From Achromobacter ruhlandii (lineage in GTDB: Bacteria > Pseudomonadota > Gammaproteobacteria > Burkholderiales > Burkholderiaceae_B), in assembly GCF_902859695.1 (NCBI RefSeq), contig NZ_CADIJL010000039.1, positions 1-53,658 of the forward strand: 53,658 nt of DNA. The letters run 5' to 3'. Of the stretch, positions 8,420 through 17,408 are shown piece after piece. The first letter of the stretch is position 1. Each line of letters begins with the position of its first letter. Made by a program: the position numbers and the translations under genes. Under the pieces are notes generated by a model, which worked only from the letters and a program-made list of their open reading frames with translations, searched no databases and had not been told where the DNA came from.

Positions 8420-9460
8420 ATGCGGTTGATCTCTTTACTCAAGACCGCCGGGGTGGCGGCGGCGCTGGCGCATATGACGATGTCCACGGCCAACGCCGCC
8501 ACGGCGGGCGCCACGGTCGACGCCATCAAGAAGCGCGGCGAACTGGTGTGCGGCGTGAGCCAGGGCTCGGCCGGCCTGTCGATCGCCGACAAGCAGGGCC
8601 GCTGGACCGGCCTGGACGCCGACCTGTGCCGCGCGCTGGCCGCGGCGGTGCTGGGCGACCCGGAAAAAACGCGCTTCGTGCCGCTCAGCTCGCAGCAACG
8701 CTTCCCCGCGCTACAAGGCGGCGAGATCGACGTGCTCAACCGCAACACCACCATCACCTCCAGCCGCGACGCGGGCCTGGGCATCGTCTCGGCCGGCATC
8801 GTGTTCTACGACGGCCAGGGCTTCCTGGTGCCGAAGAAGCTGGGCGTGAAAAGCGCCACCGAACTGGACGGCGCGCAGGTCTGCGTGCAGCCCGGCACCG
8901 TCAACGAACAGAACCTGGTCGATTACTTCAAGAAGCACAAGCTCAACTATCGGCCGGTGGTGATCGAGAACCTGGTCGAGCTGGAACAGGCCTTCTACGC
9001 CGGCCGCTGCGACGTCTACCTGTCGGATGCCTCGACGCTGGCCGCCAGCCGCGCCGCGCGCGCCGCCAATCCGGACGACTTCGTCATCCTGCCCGAACGC
9101 ATCAACAAGTCGCCGCTCGGCCCCTTCGTGCGCCAGGACGATCCCAACTGGACCGCCATCGTGCGCTGGACCGTCAACGCGCTGGTGGCCGCCGAGGAAC
9201 TGGGCATCACCTCCCGGAACGTCGACAGCCAGGCGCAAAGCAGCGACGCCCAGGTGCGCCGCCTATTGGGTCTGGACCCCGGCATCGGCAAGAGCTTCGG
9301 GCTGGACGAAGGCTGGGCCCGCAACGTAATCAAGGCCGTCGGCAACTATGGCGAAGTGTGGGACCGCAACCTGGGCGCGGCCACGCCGCTCAAGCTCGAT
9401 CGCGGCCTGAACCGGCAATGGAACCAGGGCGGCCTGCTGTATTCGCCGCCGTTCCAATAA
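8420..9460 (+). CDS. aapJ: General L-amino-acid ABC transporter substrate-binding protein (AapJ-like)
   Basis: 346 residues with a signal peptide (hydrophobic core, cleavage near STANA-A). Mature part carries the type 3 periplasmic receptor signature: ELVCGVSQGSAGLS, then GLDADLCRALAAAV and the typical NRNTTITSSRD loop of general L-amino-acid receptors (AapJ/BztA). The C-terminus KLDRGLNRQWNQGGLLYSPPFQ is characteristic of AapJ. It is followed 93 nt later by a fused permease in the same direction. The pair diverges from the class V aminotransferase over 168 nt that hold no site I can name. Confidence 0.88.
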   Translation: MRLISLLKTAGVAAALAHMTMSTANAATAGATVDAIKKRGELVCGVSQGSAGLSIADKQGRWTGLDADLCRALAAAVLGDPEKTRFVPLSSQQRFPALQGGEIDVLNRNTTITSSRDAGLGIVSAGIVFYDGQGFLVPKKLGVKSATELDGAQVCVQPGTVNEQNLVDYFKKHKLNYRPVVIENLVELEQAFYAGRCDVYLSDASTLAASRAARAANPDDFVILPERINKSPLGPFVRQDDPNWTAIVRWTVNALVAAEELGITSRNVDSQAQSSDAQVRRLLGLDPGIGKSFGLDEGWARNVIKAVGNYGEVWDRNLGAATPLKLDRGLNRQWNQGGLLYSPPFQ

Positions 9461-9553
9461 GCCTTCACGCACGCGCTGCCGCCAGGCGGGCCGACGGCTC
9501 GCCTGCGCGCTTTTGAGAAGCCGCCGGGCCTTCCGGCGCAGGCCAGGACAGAC

Positions 9554-11713
9554 ATGATTGCCCTTCACCCCTCGCCCTGGAACGCCGCGCTGCGGCGCTG
9601 GTGGCCAGCCGCCGCCTGGACCCTGGGGCTTGCCGCCCTGGCGGCGTTACTGCTGCTGCACATCGAGGCCACGCAGGCGGCGCGCGGCATCCGCGGCGGC
9701 TTCGGCTTCCTGTTCCAGCCGGCGGGCTTCCGCATTTCGGAAAGCCTGCTGCCGGTGACGCCCGACGATCCCTACTGGATGTCGATCGCCGCCGGGCTGG
9801 CGAACACGCTGACGGTCGCGCTGGTGGCGGTTCCGCTCGCCACCCTGCTGGGCGTCGGCCTGGGCCTGCTGCGGCTGTCGTCGCAGCCGCTGGCATCGCG
9901 CACTGCCGCGCTCGTCATCGCGCCATTGCGCAACACCCCGGTACTGCTGCAATTGTTCGTCTGGTATGGCCTCTTGCTGCGCCTGCCGGACGCGCGCCAG
10001 GCGTGGACGCCGCTGCCGTCCGTGCTGCTGTCGAACCGCGGGCTGGCATTGCCGGCGCTGCATGGCTGGCTGCCGTACACGCTGGCGGCGGCGGGCGCCG
10101 TGCTGCTCGGCTGGCGCCTGCGTCACCGCCTCGGCCGCGCCGCGCCCTGGGCCGCGCTGGCGGCGACGGCGCTGGCCTGGGCGTTGTTGCCCGGCGTCAC
10201 CATCGATCTGCCCGTCAAGCGCGGCCTGGGCCTGCAAGGCGGCTGGCAGCCCAGCATCGAATTCGCCGCCCTGGTGATCGGCCTGGTGGTGTTCCATGCC
10301 GCCTACATCGCCGACATCGTGCGCGCCGCCGTGCGGGCGGTGCCGGTCGGCCTGGTGGAAGCCGGCCAGGCCATGGCGCTGACGCCCTGGGGCGTGCTGC
10401 GCCACGTTGTCGCGCCCTATGCCGCGCGCGTGGCCCTGCCCCCCTACGCCAACCAGTGCCTGGCGCTGGTCAAGAACAGCACCCTGGCCATCGCCATCGG
10501 CTACCAGGAGCTGATGGCCGTGATCAACACCGCCATCACCCAGACCGGGCTGGCGCTGGAAGGCATCACGCTGGCCGTGGCCGTCTACCTGGGCCTGGCC
10601 CTGGCGCTGGGCGGCGCGCTGTCGGCCTGGAACGCGCGCCACGCCCGCCACGGCCCCGGCGACAGCCACGGCGCCCGCCTGGGCGAGCGGCCCGCGTTGC
10701 GCCTGCTGGCGCGCGAGGGACGCGGCATCAGTGGCTGGCTGGGCGCGGCGCTGACAGTCTTGCTGCTGGCCGCCACCGGCTGGGCGTTGCTCGATTGGGC
10801 GCTGCTGCGCGCCGTCTGGAGCGGCAGCCCGGCCACCTGCGCCGCCGCCGCGGGCGCCTGCTGGGCCGCCGTGGGCGAGAACCTGCCGTTGCTGCTGTTC
10901 GGCGCCATGGCGCCGGCCGACCGCGCGCAGGCGCTGGTCGCCTGCGCCGCCCTGCTCGCCGGCGTGGCGGTCGCGCTGGGGGTGGGTCGGCTCGCGGCCC
11001 GCCCGCGCCTGGCGTGGATCGCGCTGATGGTCGCCGTCACGGCGGCCGCGCTGGGCGGCTGGCCGTGGGGCGGCAGCGCCATCGGCCCGCTGCGCTGGGG
11101 CGGCCTGCTGGTGACGTTGATCCTGGCGATCGCGGCGTTGCTGGCCGCGTTGCCGCTGGCCTTCGGCCTGGCTCTGCTACGGCGCGGCGGCAGCCCGGGC
11201 GGGTCGCTCGCCGCCGCCGCGCTGATCGAGGCCGTGCGCGGCGTGCCGCTGGTGACGCAATTGCTGTTCGCATCCTTCGTGCTGCCGCTGCTGCTGGGCG
11301 GCGGCGTGTCCAAGTTCGGCATGGCGCTGGCCGCGCTGACGCTGCATACCGCCTGCCTGCTGGCCGAGGTGCTGCGCGGCGCGCTGCAGGCGATTCCGCC
11401 GGGCCAGATGATGGCGGCGCGCGCGCTCGGCATGCGCCCGGCAGTGGCCTACTGGACGGTGATCTGGCCGCAGGCCCGCCGCATCGCGGCGCCGGCCGCG
11501 CTGGGCGTGTTCGTCGGCGCGGTTAAGGACACCTCGCTGGTCAGCATCATCGGCGTATTCGACGTGCTGGGCGCGGCCAAGGCGGTGGTGGCGGGCACCG
11601 ACTGGCGACCCTACCATGTCGAGGTCTACCTGGCGGTGGCGCTGCTGTACTTCGGCGCCAGCCTGGCGCTGTCGCGGGTGGCGCGGCGCATGGAAGGACC
11701 GGCGGCGTCCTGA
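9554..11713 (+). CDS. Fused AapQ-AapM-type amino-acid ABC permease
   Basis: 719 residues, about twice the length of a single polar-amino-acid permease. Residues ~1-360 match AapQ: ARGIRGGFGFLFQPAGF, NTPVLLQLFVWYGLLL, LLSNRGLALPALHGWL and an EAA loop VEAGQAMALTPWGVLRHVVAP. Residues ~390-715 match AapM: LLDWALLRAVWSGSPATC, ACWAAV, EAVRGVPLVTQLLFASF and a second EAA loop MAARALGMRPAVAYWTVIWPQ. The linker near 360-390 is polar. The fusion is in one frame with no internal ribosome site needed. It works with the AapJ-like receptor just upstream; no AapP ATPase gene is adjacent on either side. Confidence 0.85.
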   Translation: MIALHPSPWNAALRRWWPAAAWTLGLAALAALLLLHIEATQAARGIRGGFGFLFQPAGFRISESLLPVTPDDPYWMSIAAGLANTLTVALVAVPLATLLGVGLGLLRLSSQPLASRTAALVIAPLRNTPVLLQLFVWYGLLLRLPDARQAWTPLPSVLLSNRGLALPALHGWLPYTLAAAGAVLLGWRLRHRLGRAAPWAALAATALAWALLPGVTIDLPVKRGLGLQGGWQPSIEFAALVIGLVVFHAAYIADIVRAAVRAVPVGLVEAGQAMALTPWGVLRHVVAPYAARVALPPYANQCLALVKNSTLAIAIGYQELMAVINTAITQTGLALEGITLAVAVYLGLALALGGALSAWNARHARHGPGDSHGARLGERPALRLLAREGRGISGWLGAALTVLLLAATGWALLDWALLRAVWSGSPATCAAAAGACWAAVGENLPLLLFGAMAPADRAQALVACAALLAGVAVALGVGRLAARPRLAWIALMVAVTAAALGGWPWGGSAIGPLRWGGLLVTLILAIAALLAALPLAFGLALLRRGGSPGGSLAAAALIEAVRGVPLVTQLLFASFVLPLLLGGGVSKFGMALAALTLHTACLLAEVLRGALQAIPPGQMMAARALGMRPAVAYWTVIWPQARRIAAPAALGVFVGAVKDTSLVSIIGVFDVLGAAKAVVAGTDWRPYHVEVYLAVALLYFGASLALSRVARRMEGPAAS

Positions 11714-11751
11714 GACCCGCGCCCGCGCGCGTGCCGCCTTCGCGGCCACGC

Positions 11752-12186
11752 CTAGTGGACGCCTGCGCCCAGCCGCCGCAGCCAGGCCGGACGCGGCGCC
11801 GCGTCCAGCCAGTTCTTGACGATCAACCCCAGCTCGGTATCGCCGGAAATGCGCAGCCGCCGCTGGAAGAACAAGGTGTCCGCGTCAGTCTCGCCGCGCA
11901 TCAGCGCCAGCAGTTCCGCCACGCCCGCGCCCAGCGCCAGCTCGCAGGCCTCGCGGTTCCACATTGGTCGAAAGACGCCGCCGCGCACGGTGAAGCGGCT
12001 GCACAGGCCCAGGTCCTCGATGGTGATGGCGAAGCTGCGGCCCTCCAGTTCCGGCGGCGGGCTGAGCCAGTTCAGGCGCCGCGCCAACTCCAGCCCGGCG
12101 ACGAAGTGCAGCGACACCAGCGGCGCGGGCAGCCGCCGCCCCAGGCGCGCGACCAGGCCCGGCACGGCGAATCGGCTGTCGCTCAT
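11752..12186 (-). CDS. ubiT: Anaerobic ubiquinone biosynthesis accessory factor UbiT (SCP2 domain)
   Basis: 144 residues with an SCP2 lipid-binding domain (VSLHFVAGLELARRLNWL..., then FAITIEDLGL and FFQRRLRISGDTELGL). UbiT binds ubiquinone intermediates and assists UbiU-UbiV in O2-independent hydroxylation. The ATG at 12186 overlaps the ubiV stop (ATGA) and has AGGAGG 4-5 nt upstream; the longer frame to 12237 lies inside ubiV. Last gene of the ubiU-ubiV-ubiT operon, which makes the identification firm despite the short generic domain. Confidence 0.88.
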   Translation of the reverse strand: MSDSRFAVPGLVARLGRRLPAPLVSLHFVAGLELARRLNWLSPPPELEGRSFAITIEDLGLCSRFTVRGGVFRPMWNREACELALGAGVAELLALMRGETDADTLFFQRRLRISGDTELGLIVKNWLDAAPRPAWLRRLGAGVH

Positions 12187-13079
12187 AGCCCCTCCTGCCA
12201 GGCGATCCCCGACTTGCCATAGAAATAGCCATTGCAACGGCCGATGCCGGCCGGCGGCTGCACCGCTTCCGGCGCGCGGCCGCCACGCGCGGCGTCCAGC
12301 GCCGCGATGGCTTCGAGCGTGCCGGCCGACTGCGGGCTGACGCGCAGCACGTCGGCGCCCATGTCGGCCAGGTATGCGGCCTGGTCCAGCAGGTCGAGAC
12401 AGGCGGCCGACTGCACCTGGATGCCATTGATCGCCAGGAACTCGCGCGATTCACGCGTGCGCATGTCCAGGCCATCGGGATGCTCGATGCAGCGGAAGCC
12501 GCACTCGTCCTTTTTCAGCCGGAAGTGGCGCGCGGTGAAACAGCGCGCCGAGAACGCCAGCGCCATGCGGCCCCACACCATGATCTCGGCCTGCAACCCG
12601 GCCGGCCGCTCGGCCAGCAGCCGCGCCAGCGCATTGACGTGCATTTCCAGCGGCGCGACGAAGCGGGTCGCGCCGCGCGCGGCCAGCCATTCCAGCGTGC
12701 CGCCGTGGTAGGCGTTCATGTGCGGACCGGCCACGAACGGCCGGCCGCCCAGGTGGCGCATGGCGCCGGCCTCGCCGGCCTCGACCATGAAATCCCGCTG
12801 CTCGCACAGGCGCCGCAGGGCCGAGGCCTCGGCGCCGGTCTCGATCAGGGTGCGGCCGGACAACACCACTTCCTTGCCGGTCGCGGCGAGGTCGCGCGCC
12901 AGGTCGAGCCAGTCGTCGGCGCGCAATTCGTGGCGCCGGCTACAGACGGTTTCGCCGACGTAGAGGATATCGGCCGGACTGTCGGCCAGTTCAGCGTAGA
13001 ACGCCAGCGTGCGCTGGCGCGGCCAGTAGTACAGCAACGGGCCGACCGAGATGCGGAAAACCTTGGGATTCATTTCCAT
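12183..13079 (-). CDS. ubiV: O2-independent ubiquinone hydroxylation protein UbiV (U32 family)
   Basis: 298 residues, peptidase-U32-like fold, partner of UbiU in a heterodimer that hydroxylates ubiquinone precursors without oxygen using prephenate as oxygen donor (known for E. coli). Cysteines C46, C180, C193 and C197 are placed as the four [4Fe-4S] ligands; the last three fall in SARC...DECGFRC. The start is ambiguous: ATG at 13079 gives MEMNPK, while ATG at 13073 overlaps the ubiU stop as ATGA. Neither has a strong ribosome site, so translational coupling to ubiU is likely. Confidence 0.9.
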   Translation of the reverse strand: MEMNPKVFRISVGPLLYYWPRQRTLAFYAELADSPADILYVGETVCSRRHELRADDWLDLARDLAATGKEVVLSGRTLIETGAEASALRRLCEQRDFMVEAGEAGAMRHLGGRPFVAGPHMNAYHGGTLEWLAARGATRFVAPLEMHVNALARLLAERPAGLQAEIMVWGRMALAFSARCFTARHFRLKKDECGFRCIEHPDGLDMRTRESREFLAINGIQVQSAACLDLLDQAAYLADMGADVLRVSPQSAGTLEAIAALDAARGGRAPEAVQPPAGIGRCNGYFYGKSGIAWQEGL

Positions 13080-14086
13080 GGACGTTCGAATGCGCCTTGC
13101 GTGACTTGGGAACCCTCGGCATGGCGCGCCAGCATGGCGTTCCATTCGGGACGGGGGGAATAGCGATTGGGGTCGCCGTGGGCGCTGTCGAGCGCGGCGC
13201 GCAGCGTCGACACCACCTGCGTGACGTAGGCCGGGCTGCGCTGGCGCCCTTCTATCTTGATCGCCGCCACGCCCATCTCGGCCAGTCTGGGCAACAGGCC
13301 GATGGCGTTCAGGCTGGTGGGTTCCTCCAGCGCGTGGTCGGCGTGGCCCTCGACCTCGAAGCGACCCTTGCACAGCGTCGGATAGGCCGCGGCCTCGCCC
13401 GGGCCGTAGCGGTCGATCAGGATGCCGTTCAGGCGCGCGTCCAGACGGCCGTCCTGCTCGACCCAGCGCACCGCGCCGGCGGGCGAACAGACGCCCTTGT
13501 TGTTGGGCGAGGCGCCGGTGGCGTACGACGACAGCAGGCAGCGCCCTTCGGCCATGACGCACAGGCTGCCGAAGCCGAACACCTCGACCTCGACGCTGAC
13601 GTTGGCGCAGATGCGGGCGATCTCGGCCAGCGTCAGCACGCGCGGCAGCACCACCCGCTGGATGCCGAACTGTTCCTTCATCAGTTCGATGGCGTCGGTG
13701 TGGGTGGCCGACCCCTGCACCGACAGGTGCAGGCGCAGGTCGGGATAGCGGTCGCGGGCGTAGGCCAGCAGGCCGGCGTCGGCCATGATGACCGCGTCCG
13801 CGCCCAGCCCATGCGCGGCGTCGACCGCCTCGCGCCATTCCTGGCCGCGGCCCGCCTGCACGAAGGTGTTGATGGCGAACAGCACCTTGCGCTGGCGGCT
13901 GTGCGCCAGCTCGACGCCGGCGCGGATGTCGCTTTCGGTGAAATTGAGCCCGGCGAAGTTGCGGGCGTTGGTGGCGTTCTTCAGGCCCAGGTAGACCGTG
14001 TCTGCGCCGGCCTCGACCGCCGCCTTCAGCGCGGCCAGGCTGCCGGCCGGGGCCACCAGTTCCAGGGGAGTGGTTCGGATTTGCAT
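13070..14086 (-). CDS. ubiU: O2-independent ubiquinone hydroxylation protein UbiU (U32 family)
   Basis: 338 residues. The N-terminus LELVAPAGSLAALKAAVEAGADTVYLGL is the U32 family start. The iron-sulfur ligands are C176, C183 and C200 (in SLCVMAEGRC...NNKGVC) and C239 (YPTLCKGRF), a spacing that matches the four E. coli UbiU cysteines with a constant shift of 7. It forms the catalytic heterodimer with UbiV. First gene of ubiUVT. No Shine-Dalgarno sequence precedes the ATG; the upstream FNR-type box and -10 hexamer suggest a leaderless transcript (see the regulatory entry). It follows narL by 82 nt in the same direction. Confidence 0.93.
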   Translation of the reverse strand: MQIRTTPLELVAPAGSLAALKAAVEAGADTVYLGLKNATNARNFAGLNFTESDIRAGVELAHSRQRKVLFAINTFVQAGRGQEWREAVDAAHGLGADAVIMADAGLLAYARDRYPDLRLHLSVQGSATHTDAIELMKEQFGIQRVVLPRVLTLAEIARICANVSVEVEVFGFGSLCVMAEGRCLLSSYATGASPNNKGVCSPAGAVRWVEQDGRLDARLNGILIDRYGPGEAAAYPTLCKGRFEVEGHADHALEEPTSLNAIGLLPRLAEMGVAAIKIEGRQRSPAYVTQVVSTLRAALDSAHGDPNRYSPRPEWNAMLARHAEGSQVTQGAFERPWK

Positions 14087-14093
14087 GCAGGCC

Positions 14094-14135
14094 AGTCTAG
14101 GGGCCGGCGCGGCCCGTGGCCTTGTCGCAGATCAA
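14094..14135 (-). promoter_or_regulatory. Candidate FNR-type class II promoter of ubiUVT
   Basis: On the minus strand, TTGATctgcGACAA (14135-14122) matches the FNR consensus TTGATnnnnATCAA at 8 of 10 positions. Its centre is 41.5 bp from 14087. A -10-like hexamer TAGACT lies at 14099-14094, exactly where it should be for a start at 14087, one base before the ubiU ATG. The geometry fits a class II FNR/Anr promoter making a leaderless ubiU message, consistent with the missing ribosome site. Inferred, not shown. Confidence 0.45.
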
Positions 14136-14168
14136 ACCGCGCGGCCAGCGCGAGCCGGCGCGGCGCCG

Positions 14169-14840
14169 TCAGACCGGATCGTCGCCGTGCAGCCCGTGTT
14201 CGACGGCGTAGACCGCGACCTGCACGCGGCTGGTCAGGTTGAGCTTCTTCAGCACGTTCTGCACATGGATCTTGACCGTGCTTTCGCTGACGTCGAGTTC
14301 GCGCGCGATGACCTTGTTGCTGGCGCCGCGCGCCAGGCATTGCACGATCTGGCGTTCGCGCGCCGTCAGGCGATGGCGCTCGGCCTGCCCCGCCGGCGCC
14401 TGCGCGGCCAGGCTGGCCTGGCCTCGGAACTGCTCGACCAGCTTGGCCGTCATGCTTTCGGCGATGACCGGCTCGCCGCCGGCGGCGCGGCGGATGGCGG
14501 TGGTGAGCGCCTCGGCGTCGATGTTCTTGAGCAGGTAGCCGCGCGCGCCGTCGCGCAGCGCCTGGCCGAGTTCGTCGGCCTCTTCCGAGACCGTCAGGAT
14601 GATCACCGCACAGGACGGCAGGTCCTGCGTCAGCAGTTGCAGCGTCTCCAGCCCCGACAGGCCCGGCATGTTCAGGTCCAGCAGCACCACGTCGGGCTTG
14701 AGCTCCTTGGCGCGCTTGAGGCCCTCGACGCCGTCGCCGGCCTCGGCCACGACCTCGAAATCGGGCTGGCGCTGCAACAGCAGGCGCATCCCCGAGCGGA
14801 ACAGGGTGTGGTCGTCGACGAGCAGGATACGGATGGGCAT
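14169..14840 (-). CDS. narL: Nitrate/nitrite response regulator NarL
   Basis: 223 residues. Receiver domain with acidic pocket (VDDH), phosphorylation site D55 in VVLLDLNMPG and K in YLLKNID; C-terminal LuxR-type helix-turn-helix LTARERQIVQCLARGASNKVIARELDVSESTVKIHVQNVLKKL. Length and sequence are those of NarL/NarP proteins. It begins 12 nt after the narX stop, so sensor and regulator form one transcription unit. It is the expected activator of the nar genes upstream in this block. Ribosome site before the ATG is weak, consistent with coupling to narX. Confidence 0.95.
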   Translation of the reverse strand: MPIRILLVDDHTLFRSGMRLLLQRQPDFEVVAEAGDGVEGLKRAKELKPDVVLLDLNMPGLSGLETLQLLTQDLPSCAVIILTVSEEADELGQALRDGARGYLLKNIDAEALTTAIRRAAGGEPVIAESMTAKLVEQFRGQASLAAQAPAGQAERHRLTARERQIVQCLARGASNKVIARELDVSESTVKIHVQNVLKKLNLTSRVQVAVYAVEHGLHGDDPV

Positions 14841-14852
14841 GGTCTTGAAGGG

Positions 14853-16790
14853 TCAGGCGGCCTGGCGTTCGGCGTCGGGCAGGGTCAACGCGATGCGCGT
14901 GCCGCCGCCGGGCCGGGACTTCATTGTAATCAAGGCATGCATCCGGGCGGCGCGTTCGCGCATGATGTGCAGGCCGATGTGAGCCTCGCCACGCCGCGCC
15001 ACTTCGTCCGGATCGTAGCCCTGGCCGTTGTCGGCGATCAGCAGGTTAAAGTCGCGGTCGTTGCGCACCACCACGTCTACCCGGTCGGCCTCGGAATGCT
15101 TGCGCACGTTGGACAACGCTTCCTGCAGGATGAACAGCACCTGCAATTGCTGCTCCGGGGCCAGCGGCGCGCCCACGCCCTGGCTGAAGGCCAGCTCGGT
15201 GCGCACGCCGGTCTGGCGGCGGAAGCGCTCGACCGTGTCCTCGATGGCCGTCTTCAGGTCGCCCTGGCCCAGCTTGTCGCGGAAATTGGTCAGCAGTTCG
15301 CGCACGTCCTTGTAGCTTTCGTCCACGCCGGTGCGCAGCAGCGGCAGGATTTCCTCGACCTCGTCCTGGTCGCCGCGCTTGACGGCGGCGTCCAGCAGCT
15401 GCAATTGCAGGTTGAGGAAGTTCAGGCCTTGCGCCAGGCTGTCGTGCAGACCCTGCGCCACCAGGCCGCGCTCCTGCACCACCGCCAGCTGGCGCGCCTG
15501 GGCGCCCAGGCGGCGGTTGTCCAGCGCCACGCCCAGGTGCTGCCCCAGGGTTTCCAGCAGCTGCGATTCGGACGCGGTCAGCTTGCGCGGCTCGCGGAAA
15601 TGCAGCGAATACGAGCCCTGCACCTCGTCGCGCGTGACGATGCGGAATACCGCCACGCTGGCGAAGCCGTCGCGCTGGCAGTTCAGGTCGGCCTGCGCCG
15701 GCGCCTGGCGCAAGTCCTGAATCACAATGACGCCGGCCTGGCGCGTGGCCACGCCGCAATAGCAGTCATCGACCTGCATGCAGTGTTCGGACTCGACCAA
15801 TTCCTCCGACAGCCCCACCGACACCACCAGGTTGAGCTTTTCGTTGTCGGGGTCGAGCGCGCGGATGCTGCCGCCCTCGGCGTCGAACTGCAGCATGACG
15901 CGGCGCAGGAACCCCTGGCACATCGCCTCGATGTCGTTGGGCTGGTTCAGGAATGCCGCCATGTCGTACAGCGCGCCGATGTCGCGGTTCTGCGCCGCGA
16001 GCTGGGCGGTCTTTTCGCCCACGCGCTGCTCCAGCCCCGCATACAGGCTCTGCAACTCATCGGCCATGCGGTTGAAGCCGCGCGCCAGCACGCCGAATTC
16101 GTCCTGGCTCTCGACCGGCAGGCGGGTGCTGAATTCACGCGCGGCCATGCGCTGCAGGCCGTCGCGCAGGCGCAGCACCGGCGCGATGATCCACAGGTAC
16201 AGCAGGTAGATCATGGCCAGGGTGCCGGCGCTGGCGATGGCCGCCAGCACGCCCTGCGACAGGCGCAGCGAGGTGGTCTTGCCGGCGTTGTCCTGTTCGA
16301 TCATGCGCACCAGTTCGTCGGCGCGGGCGACGAAATCGGGCAGCGTCCGCAAGTACTCGGCCGCGTCGTCGCGGGCGATGGCGCGCATCGCCGCCGGCCG
16401 CATGATGTCGCGCCAGTAGTCGGCCACGCCCGCCCAGTGCCGGCGGATGAGCGGGTCGTTGGGAATGAACAGCGGCCGCGCCGGGTTGCCGCGCGCCAGG
16501 CGGGCAATGGTGTCGTCCATCAGCCGCACCTGTTCCTCGGTGCGCGCCTGGCGGCCGGCCTCGGGCCGCATCAGCTCGACCGCCACGCGGTTGGCGCGCA
16601 TGCGCAGGCTGCCGGTGTCGTTGATGGCCGCGCCCGCCCCTTCCAGTTGCCACGACAGCCACAGCGTCAGGCCGATCATGCCCAGCACCACGATCAACGC
16701 CACCAGCGAACTGGCGACGATGCGCGTGGACAGCCGGTGGCGTGGCGAGGGCAGCGCCTGGGCAGCGGTGCAGGGATCGGGCGGCGTCAT
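14853..16790 (-). CDS. narX: Nitrate/nitrite sensor histidine kinase NarX
   Basis: 645 residues. TM1 at about 24-46 and TM2 at about 182-204 frame a periplasmic helical sensor domain whose P-box (INDTGSLRMRANR, ~57-69) binds nitrate. A HAMP segment follows, then a GAF-like signalling module with the NarX-type cysteines (HCMQVDDCYC, and C371), the HisKA_3 H-box with H449 (GLHDSLAQGLNF) and the HATPase domain (NVRKHSEAD, DNGQGYD, GGTRIALTL). The cysteine-rich module favours NarX over NarQ. The ATG at 16790 is preferred over a TTG at 16796; no clear ribosome site is present. Confidence 0.95.
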   Translation of the reverse strand: MTPPDPCTAAQALPSPRHRLSTRIVASSLVALIVVLGMIGLTLWLSWQLEGAGAAINDTGSLRMRANRVAVELMRPEAGRQARTEEQVRLMDDTIARLARGNPARPLFIPNDPLIRRHWAGVADYWRDIMRPAAMRAIARDDAAEYLRTLPDFVARADELVRMIEQDNAGKTTSLRLSQGVLAAIASAGTLAMIYLLYLWIIAPVLRLRDGLQRMAAREFSTRLPVESQDEFGVLARGFNRMADELQSLYAGLEQRVGEKTAQLAAQNRDIGALYDMAAFLNQPNDIEAMCQGFLRRVMLQFDAEGGSIRALDPDNEKLNLVVSVGLSEELVESEHCMQVDDCYCGVATRQAGVIVIQDLRQAPAQADLNCQRDGFASVAVFRIVTRDEVQGSYSLHFREPRKLTASESQLLETLGQHLGVALDNRRLGAQARQLAVVQERGLVAQGLHDSLAQGLNFLNLQLQLLDAAVKRGDQDEVEEILPLLRTGVDESYKDVRELLTNFRDKLGQGDLKTAIEDTVERFRRQTGVRTELAFSQGVGAPLAPEQQLQVLFILQEALSNVRKHSEADRVDVVVRNDRDFNLLIADNGQGYDPDEVARRGEAHIGLHIMRERAARMHALITMKSRPGGGTRIALTLPDAERQAA

Positions 16791-16830
16791 CAGCAAAGGT
16801 TTGCGGTAGGACAGGCGTGCGGGCGGGTCG

Positions 16831-16890
16831 GGGATTGCCGTGCGCGGCGCGGCTTGGGCCGGGATTGCCGCGCGCCGCGCGGCTTAACGG
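16831..16890. repeat. Imperfect 30-bp tandem duplication between mobB and narX
   Basis: Two adjacent 30-nt units (16831-16860 and 16861-16890) agree at about 23 positions; both begin GGGATTGCCG. The second copy contains the mobB stop codon. The narX promoter or leader must lie in or near this 93-nt gap, but I see no convincing NarL or FNR box in it. Confidence 0.6.
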
Positions 16891-17408
16891 GTTGAGTGTA
16901 GTCCTTTCGCCCAGCCCCGCACCACCGCGTGGACGATGAAATCCGCCACCGCCGCCGGGTTGTTCAGCGGCAGGCAGGGTAAGTCCGTGTCCAGCATGGC
17001 ATCGCTGACGATCGCCAGGAAACTGGCGTCCTCGGCATGCAGCGGCGGCTTGCCCAGCGCCAGACGGTAGACCTCGATGCGGGGAATGGCGACCTGCTTG
17101 AAGCCCTCCACCAGCACCAGGTCGGCCGGCGCCAAGCGGGCCACCTGCTCGGCCAGCGACGGCTCGGGCGCGCCGCGCAGCTCGCGCACGATGGCGTAGC
17201 GGAACGGCGACGCCACCATCACCTCCTGCGCCCCGGCCTGGCGAAAGCGCGCGCTGTCCTTGCCGGGCGGCTCCATCTCGAAGTCGTGATGGCTGTGCTT
17301 GATGACGCTGACCTTCAGGCCGCGCGCGCCCAGCAGCGGCAGCATAGCCTCGATCAGGGTGGTCTTGCCGCTGCCTGAGCGGCCAGCGATACCGAAAACA
17401 GGGGTCAT
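16884..17408 (-). CDS. mobB: Molybdopterin-guanine dinucleotide biosynthesis adapter MobB
   Basis: 174 residues. P-loop GRSGSGKTT at 9-17, then the MobB-typical VIKHSHHDFEMEPPGKDSARFRQAGA and ADLVLVEGFK. MobB is a GTP-binding partner of MobA in attaching GMP to molybdopterin, giving the bis-MGD cofactor that NarG needs. The ATG overlaps the carbonic anhydrase stop (ATGA). It closes the narG-to-mobB gene chain. mobA and moeA are not in the window. Confidence 0.94.
   Translation of the reverse strand: MTPVFGIAGRSGSGKTTLIEAMLPLLGARGLKVSVIKHSHHDFEMEPPGKDSARFRQAGAQEVMVASPFRYAIVRELRGAPEPSLAEQVARLAPADLVLVEGFKQVAIPRIEVYRLALGKPPLHAEDASFLAIVSDAMLDTDLPCLPLNNPAAVADFIVHAVVRGWAKGLHSTR

Noticed and set aside
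13998..16895. A 965-codon plus-strand open frame opposite narL and narX
   Set aside because: Antisense shadow of narXL; repetitive Gln/His/Arg content with no domain.
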